A stretch of 64,000 nt of DNA from Moraxella canis (GTDB lineage: Bacteria; Pseudomonadota; Gammaproteobacteria; Pseudomonadales; Moraxellaceae): contig NZ_MUXT01000005.1 in the NCBI RefSeq assembly GCF_002014965.1, positions 174,543 to 238,542 on the forward strand. The letters are read 5' to 3'. The notes beneath the pieces are model-generated. The model did no database searches and was not told where the DNA came from. It saw only the letters and a program-made list of their open reading frames with translations. The position numbers and the translations under genes are program-made. Positions 10,026-17,661 of the stretch are shown here, in pieces. Within the stretch, counting starts at the first letter, position 1. The number at the start of each line of letters is the position of its first letter.

Positions 10026-10760
10026 ATGACAGAAACTTTAGACACGATGACGCACCGTATTTTGGTGGTGGATGATGATGCTCGGCTGCGCACACTGTTG
10101 CAGCGCTTTTTGGAAGATGATGGCTATGTGGTGCGTGTTGCGCACGATGGCAAGCAGATGGATAAGCTGATCGCGCGCGAGATGTTTTCATTGATCGTTT
10201 TGGATTTGATGCTTCCTGATGAAGATGGTATCGCGATCTGTAAGCGTCTGCGTGCAGAAAATTCAGGCATTCCCATCATCATGCTCACTGCCAAAGGCTC
10301 CGATGCCGATCGCATTGCGGGGCTTGAAGCAGGCGCAGATGATTATTTGCCAAAGCCTTTTAACCCAAAAGAGCTGCTTGCGCGCATCAAAGCGGTACTG
10401 CGTCGCCAAAACAGAGAGCTGCCAGGCGCCCCAAGCCAACAATTGGAAGTGGTTGAGTTTGGACCTTGGACGCTAGATTTATCCACACGCACGCTCAAGC
10501 GTGATGGCAATGTCGTTACCTTGACCACTGGTGAGTTCAGCGTTCTAAAAGCATTGGTTCAGCATCCAAGAGAGCCGTTGACGCGTGATAAGCTGATGAA
10601 TCTTGCGCGTGGTCGTGAGTGGGGTGCGATGGAGCGCTCTATTGATGTTCAGGTGTCGCGCCTGCGTAGATTGATCGAAGACAACCCGTCTCAGGCTCGC
10701 TATATCCAGACCGTCTGGGGGGTGGGCTATGTATTTGTACCAGATGGTGCTGAAGGCTGA
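10026..10760 (+). CDS. ompR: OmpR-family response regulator (no adjacent sensor kinase)
   Basis: A 244-aa two-domain regulator. The receiver domain has the acidic pocket VVDDD, the phospho-acceptor Asp60 in LIVLDLMLP, the switch Thr in IIMLTAKG and Lys in LPKPF. The C-terminal winged helix has the MERSIDVQVSRLRRLIED recognition region and the final VWGVGYVF strand. The sequence is closest in style to OmpR. The start at 10026 follows a good AAGGAAAG ribosome site. An envZ gene would be expected directly downstream, but a terminator and an unrelated GTPase gene follow instead. Confidence 0.88.
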   Translation: MTETLDTMTHRILVVDDDARLRTLLQRFLEDDGYVVRVAHDGKQMDKLIAREMFSLIVLDLMLPDEDGIAICKRLRAENSGIPIIMLTAKGSDADRIAGLEAGADDYLPKPFNPKELLARIKAVLRRQNRELPGAPSQQLEVVEFGPWTLDLSTRTLKRDGNVVTLTTGEFSVLKALVQHPREPLTRDKLMNLARGREWGAMERSIDVQVSRLRRLIEDNPSQARYIQTVWGVGYVFVPDGAEG

Positions 10761-10778
10761 TCGTAAACCTATGCTATA

Positions 10779-10803
10779 ATGGGGCAGTTTTGTCCCATTT
10801 TTA
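10779..10803 (+). terminator. Terminator after ompR
   Basis: ATGGGGCA pairs with TGTCCCAT around a 4-nt loop, followed by TTTTT. The extended -10 motif TGCTATAAT immediately before it (10772-10780) could drive the following GTPase gene, in which case this hairpin would act as a leader attenuator. Confidence 0.6.
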
Positions 10804-10823
10804 TTTTGATAAGTCAAGTCATC

Positions 10824-11849
10824 ATGATACCGATTCGCCAAATCCCAACCACGCTTGTCACAGGCTTTCTTGGCGCTGGCAAAACCACGCTCATCAATGC
10901 CCTAATTGCTCACAAATCTCATCAAAAATGGGCATTGTTGATTAATGAATTTGGAAAAATAGGCATAGATGGCGCTCTGGTGACTGGTGATGACATCGCC
11001 ATCAAGGAAGTCAATGGCGGCTGCATCTGCTGCACAGGTCAGCTACCCTTGCAGGTGGCACTGGTCAGACTCATTAATGAGCATCATCCTGATCGCCTGA
11101 TCATAGAGCCGACGGGACTTGCGCATCCTGATGAGCTACTAGATCAGCTGTCAGAACCGCACTGGCAAACGACACTTAGGCTCAATGCGGTCATCTGTGT
11201 GCTGAGCGCGACTCAGTGGCAACAAGAAAAATATCGCACTCATGATGGCTACATTGCCCATGTGCGCCACGCTGATATTGTATTTATCAATCGCCATGAC
11301 GCTCTTTCAGATCATGAGCGGCAAGCTTTGAGAGCATGGATCACAAGCATCAATGAACGGGCTGTCATCATCGATGAAGCGCCTTTAAGCCAAGATACTG
11401 CTGGCATGTTATTATCCACACCGCACGACGCTCAAAAAGCGACTCAGCGCATCTCTTTAAGAGCACCAAATTCGGCGATGACTCAAACTGCTGACGAAAC
11501 GATCAAGGGGTCAAATGAGTTACCTTATCGGTATCATGAGCAGATGGCAGGACATCAAGTGGGCGGCTGGCGACTGCCTAGCACGTGGCAATTTGACAGC
11601 TATCATCTACAAAAATGGCTGCTGTCTCGCCCAAATTATTTGCGTATTAAAGGGGTGGTGCATACTTTAGAAGGCTGGCTTTTGATCAATATCACACCCG
11701 AAAGCATCAGCATCACAGATACTACCGCCCGAGATGATAGTAAGATTGAGCTGATATTTGATGTAAAAGACGCCAAAGATGATGACTGGCAGGTTTGGGA
11801 TGATGAGCTGATGAATCTGGTGCAAACTATGGATCACACCGCTCAATAA
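10824..11849 (+). CDS. G3E-family GTPase (CobW/YjiA-like metallochaperone)
   Basis: A 341-aa protein. Walker A GFLGAGKT is at residues 14-21, the metal-binding CICC motif of the family at 67-70 and Walker B-like IIEPTGLAHP near 93-102. A C-terminal CobW_C domain follows (QFDSYHLQKWLLSRPNYLRIKG split over about 270-295). G3E GTPases of this kind deliver zinc or other metals to target proteins. The base-recognition motif reads NRHD (156-159) instead of the usual NKxD. I chose ATG 10824 because the upstream extension overlaps a hairpin and matches nothing. The metal and the client protein cannot be told from sequence. Confidence 0.85.
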   Translation: MIPIRQIPTTLVTGFLGAGKTTLINALIAHKSHQKWALLINEFGKIGIDGALVTGDDIAIKEVNGGCICCTGQLPLQVALVRLINEHHPDRLIIEPTGLAHPDELLDQLSEPHWQTTLRLNAVICVLSATQWQQEKYRTHDGYIAHVRHADIVFINRHDALSDHERQALRAWITSINERAVIIDEAPLSQDTAGMLLSTPHDAQKATQRISLRAPNSAMTQTADETIKGSNELPYRYHEQMAGHQVGGWRLPSTWQFDSYHLQKWLLSRPNYLRIKGVVHTLEGWLLINITPESISITDTTARDDSKIELIFDVKDAKDDDWQVWDDELMNLVQTMDHTAQ

Positions 11850-11853
11850 TGAA

Positions 11854-11881
11854 AAAATGCCTTGCACCAGCAAGGCATTTT
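11854..11881. terminator. Bidirectional terminator between the GTPase gene and sstT
   Basis: AAAATGCCTTGC pairs perfectly with GCAAGGCATTTT around a 4-nt loop, with A- and T-runs on both sides. It serves the two convergent genes. Confidence 0.9.
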
Positions 11882-11898
11882 AAGCATTGACAAAAGTA

Positions 11899-13110
11899 TT
11901 AGCCGTAGTGGGCGTATTTTGGATCTGCCGCTGCTGTGAATAGTACGTCGGTGGATGAATTGAGCGCCGTTTCGGCAGAGTCTTGGACGACGCCGATGAT
12001 GAAGCCGATGGCAACCACTTGCATGGCGACATCATTTGGAATGTTAAATAAATTACACGCCAAAGGAATCAATAAAAGCGATCCGCCCGCCACACCAGAA
12101 GCACCGCAAGCCGACAAGCTGCCAACAATCGCCAACAGCACCGCCGCACCAAAGCTGACTTCAATACCCAAAGTATGCGCCGCCGCCAAAGTCAAGATAT
12201 TGATGGTGATCGCAGCGCCCGCCATATTGATCGTCGCACCCAGTGGAATGCTCACAGAATATGTGTCTTCGCTCAGACCCAATTTGCGCGCAAGGTTCAT
12301 ATTCACAGGGATATTCGCTGCCGATGACCGCGTGAAAAATGCCGTCACACCAGACTCACGCAAGCAGGTAAAGACCAAAGGATAAGGGTTTTTGCGAGTC
12401 ATCGCTGCAACGATGATCGGGTTCATCACCAAAGCAATGAACAGCATCGAGCCGACCAGTACCGCCAATAATCGCGCATAGCCCACCAGTGCCTGCACGC
12501 CGGTTTCTGCGACAGTCGACGCCACCAAGCCTAAAATACCAAAAGGCGCCAAAGCGATGATCCATTTGACCACACTGGTCACTGCTGTGCCCAAATCTGA
12601 CACCACACGCAAAGTGGTCTCCGTCACATGGCGAAGGGCAAGACCAATCAGCACCGCCCAAGTCAAGATTCCCATATAATTGGCATTGGCAAGTGATGCC
12701 ACAGGATTGGCAACCAAATTCATGAGCAAATTGGTCAAAACTTCACGCAGGCTTTGGGGTGCAGCTTGCTCGACACTTTCGATATTGTTTAAGACCAATT
12801 CTGTTGGGAACATAAAACTTGCGCCCACAGCCACTAATGCTGCCGAAAAGGTACCGACCAAATAAAGAAAAATGATCGGCTTGATACGGCTGTCTGCACC
12901 GATACGCTGATTTGAAACAGCTGCCAGCACTAGCACAAATACCAGCACCGGCGCAACCGCCTTAAGCGCACCCACAAAAATTGAGCCTAAAATACCCAAA
13001 CTTAAGCCAAAAGATGGGGCAACTACCCCGATAATCGTCCCGATCACCAGCGCCAGCACAATCAGCGGCACCAAACCCAGACGCAAATAAGCATCTACAA
13101 TCGAACGCAT
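11899..13110 (-). CDS. sstT: Serine/threonine:sodium symporter
   Basis: A 403-aa membrane protein of the dicarboxylate/amino acid:cation symporter family with 8 or more hydrophobic helices and two re-entrant loops. The SstT-like motifs [14 protein letters not shown] and [14 protein letters not shown] are present, as is the late loop [16 protein letters not shown]. It imports L-serine and L-threonine with sodium. I chose ATG 13110 because AGGAG lies 5-9 bases upstream; an in-frame GTG at 13116 is less likely. It is the last housekeeping gene before the A+T-rich island. Confidence 0.92.
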   Translation of the reverse strand: MRSIVDAYLRLGLVPLIVLALVIGTIIGVVAPSFGLSLGILGSIFVGALKAVAPVLVFVLVLAAVSNQRIGADSRIKPIIFLYLVGTFSAALVAVGASFMFPTELVLNNIESVEQAAPQSLREVLTNLLMNLVANPVASLANANYMGILTWAVLIGLALRHVTETTLRVVSDLGTAVTSVVKWIIALAPFGILGLVASTVAETGVQALVGYARLLAVLVGSMLFIALVMNPIIVAAMTRKNPYPLVFTCLRESGVTAFFTRSSAANIPVNMNLARKLGLSEDTYSVSIPLGATINMAGAAITINILTLAAAHTLGIEVSFGAAVLLAIVGSLSACGASGVAGGSLLLIPLACNLFNIPNDVAMQVVAIGFIIGVVQDSAETALNSSTDVLFTAAADPKYAHYG

Positions 13111-13452
13111 AATCACTCCTAAAATGATAAGAATCCGTTCACGGTGATCTGTCTAAGAGCCCAAGGGATGATGCTATAATCCAAATGGCTTAGTTTTGGT
13201 TGAGTATCAAGAGGATCACATCTGTCACGCCAAATGCATTGATCAACTGTTTGACAGTCAGCAAATCTCATTTAGAAGCATATCATGAACGGTTCAAGCG
13301 CAAGCCAAGACTTACAAAACTGATCTACTATACCACTTTTTTATCATAAAGTCAGAATTTGTTGCGGTACTATTACAAATTGATGTGTATTAGATGAATT
13401 CTTGCCAAAGCCAATAAGTCAACCGCTTACTTGATCAATAAATCGCTTACAG
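13111..13452. other. Intergenic region at the left edge of the accessory island
   Basis: About 340 bp upstream of sstT without a recognisable gene. It should contain the sstT promoter. A TATAAT on the plus strand near 13174 is the only promoter-like element I noted. No att-like repeat or integrase was found here. Confidence 0.4.
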
Positions 13453-13782
13453 GTGCATTCTGATAACCTAAAAGGGGTTCTTGATAAGATTGATAGAGCC
13501 AAAAGAGATTTAGACTGGCGTAACAACCTTTGGTATTTTGGCGGTTTTGCGGTGTTTATGGCGTGCTGTATGGGTTTTATGTTGTGGTTTGTGCCTAGCT
13601 TGGACGACATAGGGGCTAGACGAGCCGAATTAGACCACTTAACCGCCCAAATTGAGAAAGCCCGAAACCTGCAACGCCTACAAACCAGTAATTGCGATAA
13701 GCGGTTATGCGTAAAAGTCATTGAAAGTAAATGCAATTACGGCAGTAACAGCGATAGGTATTATGTGGCGGAGTTGAAGTAA
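13453..13782 (+). pseudogene. Plasmid-mobilisation-like membrane protein remnant
   Basis: Up to 109 aa, beginning only at a GTG, with an in-frame stop 21 bases upstream and no ribosome site. This suggests the N-terminus is missing. It has a helix with charged residues, one hydrophobic membrane segment (about residues 27-46), a coiled-coil-like stretch (ARRAELDHLTAQIEKARNLQ) and a small Cys-containing C-terminal domain (CDKRLCVKV). The layout reminds me of small mobilisation proteins (MobB/MbeB-like) of ColE1- and IncQ-type plasmids. The assignment is tentative. A strong hairpin follows the stop codon. Confidence 0.4.
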
Positions 13783-13823
13783 AAAATGCGTTACCTTGTA
13801 TTTTCAAGGTAACGCATTTTTTG
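13782..13823 (+). terminator. Strong hairpin terminator
   Basis: AAAATGCGTTACCTTG pairs with CAAGGTAACGCATTTT around a 7-nt loop, followed by T residues. It lies between two convergent small frames and could work in both directions. Confidence 0.85.
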
Positions 13824-13973
13824 TTAATCGCCAAAACCTTCCAACCATTCCTGCTTGTTGATTTCATATTCAACAGCAGAAAAGCCGTCTGGATAATCCT
13901 TAAAGCCTTTTTGTTTTAGGGCATACTGCTTGGCTTTTTCCACTTCTTCCAAGCTAGAAAACACTCCTAACAT
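13824..13973 (-). CDS. Small DUF7336-like protein, possible immunity remnant
   Basis: A 49-aa frame not long enough for most gene finders. The segment KGFKDYPDGFSAVEYEIN followed by a WLEGFGD end matches, from memory, the C-terminal half of short proteins annotated DUF7336 (pattern GF.DYPDGF...Y.ID...W.EGF). Those proteins are usually 65-75 aa, and here the frame begins directly after a TAA, so the N-terminal strand is probably lost. It lies 76 bp downstream of a secreted-toxin-like gene in the same direction. That position would suit an immunity partner, but this is inference. Confidence 0.45.
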   Translation of the reverse strand: MLGVFSSLEEVEKAKQYALKQKGFKDYPDGFSAVEYEINKQEWLEGFGD

Positions 13974-14049
13974 TTATCGTTATCACAACCAAAGCTATCT
14001 ACTCTTGTGTGATAAAGAACATAAACTGAATTTTTCATATATATTCCAA

Positions 14050-14340
14050 TTATTTAAATGCTCGGTCGCCATATTTCTTAATTTGATTGTGTTCGGTTCC
14101 TGGTCCAGTTTTCCAGTTTCCAGCACCATATTTTGCATCCAAAATACGTTTAGCAAATTGGTTTCCGCTTTTATTTGGATTTTTACAAGGTTTATGTCCA
14201 GCTTGTTTTACCCAACTTGGGGCATCTTTAGCCGCTTCTTTCCCAGTTTTGTTGCTAACAAAAGTTTTGTATTCGGTACAAGAAAAAGCATAGCTAGGAG
14301 TAACCATTCCCAACAAAGAGAAAGAGAGAAAAATAGGCAA
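14050..14340 (-). pseudogene. 5'-truncated secreted toxin-like protein, interrupted by the IS element
   Basis: The protein has a hydrophobic signal-peptide core (ILPIFLSFSLLGMVTPSYA) and then about 78 mature residues. The C-terminal pattern GNQFAKRILDAKYGAGNW, then GPGTEHNQIKKYGDRAF, recalls C-terminal toxin domains of RHS and other polymorphic toxins (pattern G..FA.RL.D.KYG.GN......EY..IKK.GDR.F). Reading back from the TTG at 14340, the frame continues K-L-I-L-P and then runs into the IS end at 14351. The insertion therefore removed the true start inside the signal peptide. An internal ATG remains, but export would be impaired. Confidence 0.5.
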
Positions 14341-14350
14341 TATTAATTTT

Positions 14351-15064
14351 GGGGCTGTACTAGATTAGCCTAAATCCCACACCATCTTCTCAATACTTTA
14401 AGCTGATTAGATGGTGTACCATAGTTAAAACGACACTCACATTCTTTGATAAAAAGATGAAAGTGTTTCTTGTCAATGCCATTGTACTTTCTTAAAACAC
14501 GCTTGGCTTGCGACCAAAAGTTTTCAATGCCGCTGATGTGATTATGGTCTTTTGCAAATTCTTTGGAATGGTTAATTCTAACATGCTTAAAATCACTGAC
14601 ATCAAGAGCATTGTAGCTTTTATAGCAATCTGTATAAACAACACTGTCAGGCTTGATTTTGCTTGTGATGATAGGCATGAGTGTGTTAGTCTTGGTGTCT
14701 TTAACCACAACCACAAAGACTTTACCGTTGCGTTTTAAAAGACCGAAAACAGCTGTTTTACCACCAGCTCTGCGACCACGCTTGCCTTTGCCAATGCCAC
14801 CAAAATAGCTTTCATCAAGCTTTATTTCGCCATCAAACAATTCTTTAGCCTCAAGATTAAGATGGTATTCCATCACAAGTCTGATTTTATGGTAGAATAA
14901 AGCTGCTGAATTATGCTGAATACCAAGCAAATCAGCTGCCGAACGAGCAGTCACTTCAAGTACAAAAAAAATTCAAGCAGTCTTTTTTGTACTTTTTTAC
15001 TGAGTTTACAATAGGTTATCTTCATAAAACTAGTATAACATGAGAGTTATTCTAGTACAGCCCC
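14351..15064 (-). mobile_element. IS1016-like insertion sequence (IS1595 family), 714 bp
   Basis: The element is bounded by 14-bp perfect terminal inverted repeats, GGGGCTGTACTAGA at 14351 and its complement ending at 15064. Length and GGGGCTGT ends are those of IS1016-type elements. It encodes one DDE transposase on the minus strand. I see no exact 8-bp target duplication: the flanks are A/T-rich but differ (TTAATTTT on the left, ATTTTTTC on the right). A flanking deletion or an old insertion is therefore possible. It splits the toxin-like gene to its left. Confidence 0.9.
14370..15025 (-). pseudogene. IS1595-family transposase with a frameshift at a run of eight A/T
   Basis: The ATG at 15025 opens a frame (MKITYCKLSKKVQKRLLEFF) that ends after 24 residues. 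The main frame (about 194 aa, MTARSAADLLGIQHNS onwards) continues to 14370. It has the ISXO2-like core with LDESYFGGIGKGKRGRRAGG and DCYKSYNAL, and the late Glu region ISGIENFWSQAK. The two frames join exactly at eight consecutive T on the coding strand (plus-strand A-run near 14964-14971). With six or nine T the reading frame would be continuous. It is either an inactivating indel or a site of transcriptional slippage that still makes transposase. Confidence 0.8.
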
Positions 15065-15128
15065 ATTTTTTCAAATAAGGCTATTTGATTACCCCTGTAC
15101 TAATGCTCATCATTAAAACAATCATCTC

Positions 15129-16334
15129 TCACTGTTCTATATATGTAGTAAGCCTATTACTTTCTTTTAAAGTCATAAGTAAAGGAATTAATAAAAACAG
15201 ACTTGCTAAAATAATTATAAAATTAAAATTTTTATAATTTAAAATTAATCCAGCTAATAGCGAGCCTGTTATTAATCCTAATGGCGGAAATACTTCAACA
15301 ATACCCCGAAATTTTGGATACATTATGCCATAGGGATTAACTGCAATTATATTTGAAGCAACTGAATAACCAAACGCCCAAACAATGCCTGCAATTAACA
15401 TAGCAACTAATAAAATATTATAATTTACATCCTGATTCCAAATCATATAAGCAGAGATTAGAAAGGCTATGATGCTAATAAATAAACTAGCTTTTAAAAC
15501 AGATGCTAAATGAAACTTACTCATTAGTATTGGTACTAATATTATAGGCAAATACATTGCCACCATATGCCACTGAACTAGGTTAGATATATTTGATGCT
15601 GTCATCTTTCTTGCTGTTGCTTCTAATGGAACAGAAGTCATTACTAAGGTCATAGTCACATAACTACAAAATCCTATCAAACCACCTAAATATAATAATG
15701 ATTTATATACACCAAGATTTTTCTCTATCTTACTGATTGCTAAGTTTGGATTTACTCTATTGATAGAATATTTTGTTGGTAAAGTCAAACTCAAAATTAA
15801 TGCTAAGACTCCAAAAATGGCAACTGCAATGTAAGCTTTATAAAATAGTTCAGGACTAGGTGCTATTTGTTGAGCAATCCAAGGTCCTACAATTGCTCCA
15901 ATAATTCCACTAACTAAGACCAAATTAGTGTTCCAAGGTGATTTAATTTTCGCCATATCTTGTACTAAGAGACGATGATAGTTAGATAGCCCCATAAATA
16001 TGCCTACTAGCAACAAACTAAAAGAAAAAATATAAAATAAATTATGTTGCACCGAAAATGAGGAGGTAAGTCCTGATATGATACAAAGAAGGGCAGATAT
16101 AGCATAGGTTTTTCTTAAACCAATGAGGTTAATCAATGACATGCCACAACGAGAACCAACAATCATCCCAATGCCTATCATAGCATAAGAAGCAGTACCT
16201 CCAAGGTTGCTATGAGTGAGCAATTGTCCCGACCTCACTGTAATACTAAGGTCCAAACTAGCAACAGAAAAGGATATAGCGTAAAGAATTGCAAATCTTA
16301 GCGTGTTCATATTTAGCGAATTAATAATACTCAT
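15129..16334 (-). CDS. MFS-type transporter
   Basis: About 401 aa with 11-12 hydrophobic segments, arranged as two six-helix halves of the major facilitator superfamily. A loop between helices 2 and 3 carries basic residues (IGLRKTY). It is the last gene of an A+T-rich operon that also encodes an EamA exporter and a 2OG-Fe(II) hydroxylase. Export of a small metabolite is a reasonable guess, but the substrate is unknown. I chose the ATG at 16334 over the TTG at 16346. Base composition is clearly lower in G+C than the flanking housekeeping genes. Confidence 0.75.
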   Translation of the reverse strand: MSIINSLNMNTLRFAILYAISFSVASLDLSITVRSGQLLTHSNLGGTASYAMIGIGMIVGSRCGMSLINLIGLRKTYAISALLCIISGLTSSFSVQHNLFYIFSFSLLLVGIFMGLSNYHRLLVQDMAKIKSPWNTNLVLVSGIIGAIVGPWIAQQIAPSPELFYKAYIAVAIFGVLALILSLTLPTKYSINRVNPNLAISKIEKNLGVYKSLLYLGGLIGFCSYVTMTLVMTSVPLEATARKMTASNISNLVQWHMVAMYLPIILVPILMSKFHLASVLKASLFISIIAFLISAYMIWNQDVNYNILLVAMLIAGIVWAFGYSVASNIIAVNPYGIMYPKFRGIVEVFPPLGLITGSLLAGLILNYKNFNFIIILASLFLLIPLLMTLKESNRLTTYIEQ

Positions 16335-16357
16335 CTCGTTTCTCAACTTTTGGTCTG

Positions 16358-16867
16358 TTAGGCAATGTAGAAATCTGAAAAATTATAATTATTAATGTAT
16401 CGTTTAACTCCTATCTGCGAAGCGACATTAATTTCGGGCTGAATTAACATACAATCATTTCCATCTAGTGTTTTTAACACTGCAATTCCATGATAAGGAA
16501 GCAATTTAGAAGCTTTTTTATACTCAGGATAAATTCTTAGACCTAATATATCTTGTTGCTTTTGATGGATTGTTGCTCTAATAGAATTAGGGAAATATTT
16601 TTCTTCCCATGAAAGTTGAGACATTGCATATTTCAAGGAACGGTAATCAATAAATGCCCGTTTAGTTCTTCTTAAAACCTCCTTACCAAATGTATTTGAA
16701 AAGTCATTATATGTAGAATATTTTTTCAGTAATAATTTTTTATCCCCTTCATATTTGATGTTTGGTGAAAGTGAGGACAAATTAGGAAATTTCTCAGACC
16801 AAGTATAGTTAGAGGTGGATAGTGAATCAGCCAATAGACTTTCTATTGTGACGGTATTGTAAGACAT
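16358..16867 (-). CDS. Hypothetical protein in the hydroxylase operon
   Basis: A 169-aa soluble protein that I do not recognise. It has no signal peptide or membrane helix. The middle is basic and aromatic (RRTKRAFIDYRSLKYAMSQL), followed by IHQKQQDILGLRIYPEYKK and a C-terminal strand-rich part (PYHGIAVLKTLDGNDCMLIQPE). It lies 23 bp before the MFS gene and 41 bp after the AraC gene in the same direction. It is probably co-transcribed and may act on the same small molecule. Confidence 0.55.
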   Translation of the reverse strand: MSYNTVTIESLLADSLSTSNYTWSEKFPNLSSLSPNIKYEGDKKLLLKKYSTYNDFSNTFGKEVLRRTKRAFIDYRSLKYAMSQLSWEEKYFPNSIRATIHQKQQDILGLRIYPEYKKASKLLPYHGIAVLKTLDGNDCMLIQPEINVASQIGVKRYINNYNFSDFYIA

Positions 16868-16905
16868 CCGTGTCTCCTTTTTATGTTGTCGTTAAAAATA
16901 TGAAT

Positions 16906-16937
16906 AATTTATCTTTTGTGAGCCAAAGACCGTCCTT
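16906..16937 (+). other. Chromosomal protospacer matching CRISPR spacer 6
   Basis: These 32 bases are identical to spacer 6 of the array (57761-57792). They cover the last nine codons and stop of the AraC gene plus 3 bases beyond. The two bases 5' of the protospacer are AT, not CC, and the two 3' bases are TA. The crRNA would pair with the coding (minus) strand and with the araC-type mRNA. Confidence 0.97.
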
Positions 16938-17661
16938 TAGCTCGAAACTTCTGGGGTGTTTCATGGTAACAAAGAGAAAAACGCCTTATAAATGCTGAAA
17001 GATTTTGATAGCCACATTTTTCGGCAATAATAGTGATAGGCATATCCGTATTAATAATCAAACCTCTAGCCATTTGCATACGAAGCTCAGTAATATAAGC
17101 TTTGGGTGTATATCCAAATTGTTTTTTGAAGGCTTTTTTAAAATGACTCTCACTAAGACAAGCAGCCTTTGCAAGCGAATCTAGTGTATGTTCTGCACTA
17201 ATATCATTTTTTATAATGTTTAAAACATTAATAAGCCGACTATCAATTCTTTTATTAGAACTAATTTTTTTCAAAAACTCCATTAGCAATTTTAACATGT
17301 AATCATTCATCACTTGGTCAAAATCTGTTAGTAATTGCCTTTCAACAACCCCAATAAATGCTAAGAGTTTATCATCGAGCGAAAAATGCAACTCATTAAC
17401 TGGGTCTAATGCAACGAAATCTATATTGTCAGTATTAATTACCAAGAAACGAAAGTCTGTCCTAGCGGTAAATTGGTGATGAACACCTTTTGGGATAATA
17501 CAGACCTCTCCATAGCTAACAATAATTAATTTGCCATTTATTATCAGGTTGATATTTCCTAGTAATGGGATAAGTATTTGATGATAGTTATGGCTATGCC
17601 CAATTAAATTTGTATTATAAGTTCGTATGAACAAATTATCTAAATGGTCTTGATTTATCAT
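16909..17661 (-). CDS. AraC-family transcriptional regulator
   Basis: A 250-aa protein with an N-terminal cupin sensor (the HSHNYHQILIPLLG segment near residues 22-35 and VSYGEVCIIPKGVHHQF). A C-terminal double helix-turn-helix follows: first helix pair DSLAKAACLSESHFKKAFKK, second pair ITIIAEKCGYQNLSAFIRRF. The start ATG overlaps the stop of the upstream EamA gene (ATGA). This links it to the hydroxylase/exporter operon, which it probably controls in response to a small ligand. The 3' end is the target of a perfectly matching CRISPR spacer. Confidence 0.88.
   Translation of the reverse strand: MINQDHLDNLFIRTYNTNLIGHSHNYHQILIPLLGNINLIINGKLIIVSYGEVCIIPKGVHHQFTARTDFRFLVINTDNIDFVALDPVNELHFSLDDKLLAFIGVVERQLLTDFDQVMNDYMLKLLMEFLKKISSNKRIDSRLINVLNIIKNDISAEHTLDSLAKAACLSESHFKKAFKKQFGYTPKAYITELRMQMARGLIINTDMPITIIAEKCGYQNLSAFIRRFSLCYHETPQKFRAKGRSLAHKR

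Noticed and set aside
14343..15072. Target-site duplication of the IS1016-like element
   Set aside because: The two 8-bp flanks (TTAATTTT and ATTTTTTC) are A/T-rich but not identical, so I do not claim a duplication.
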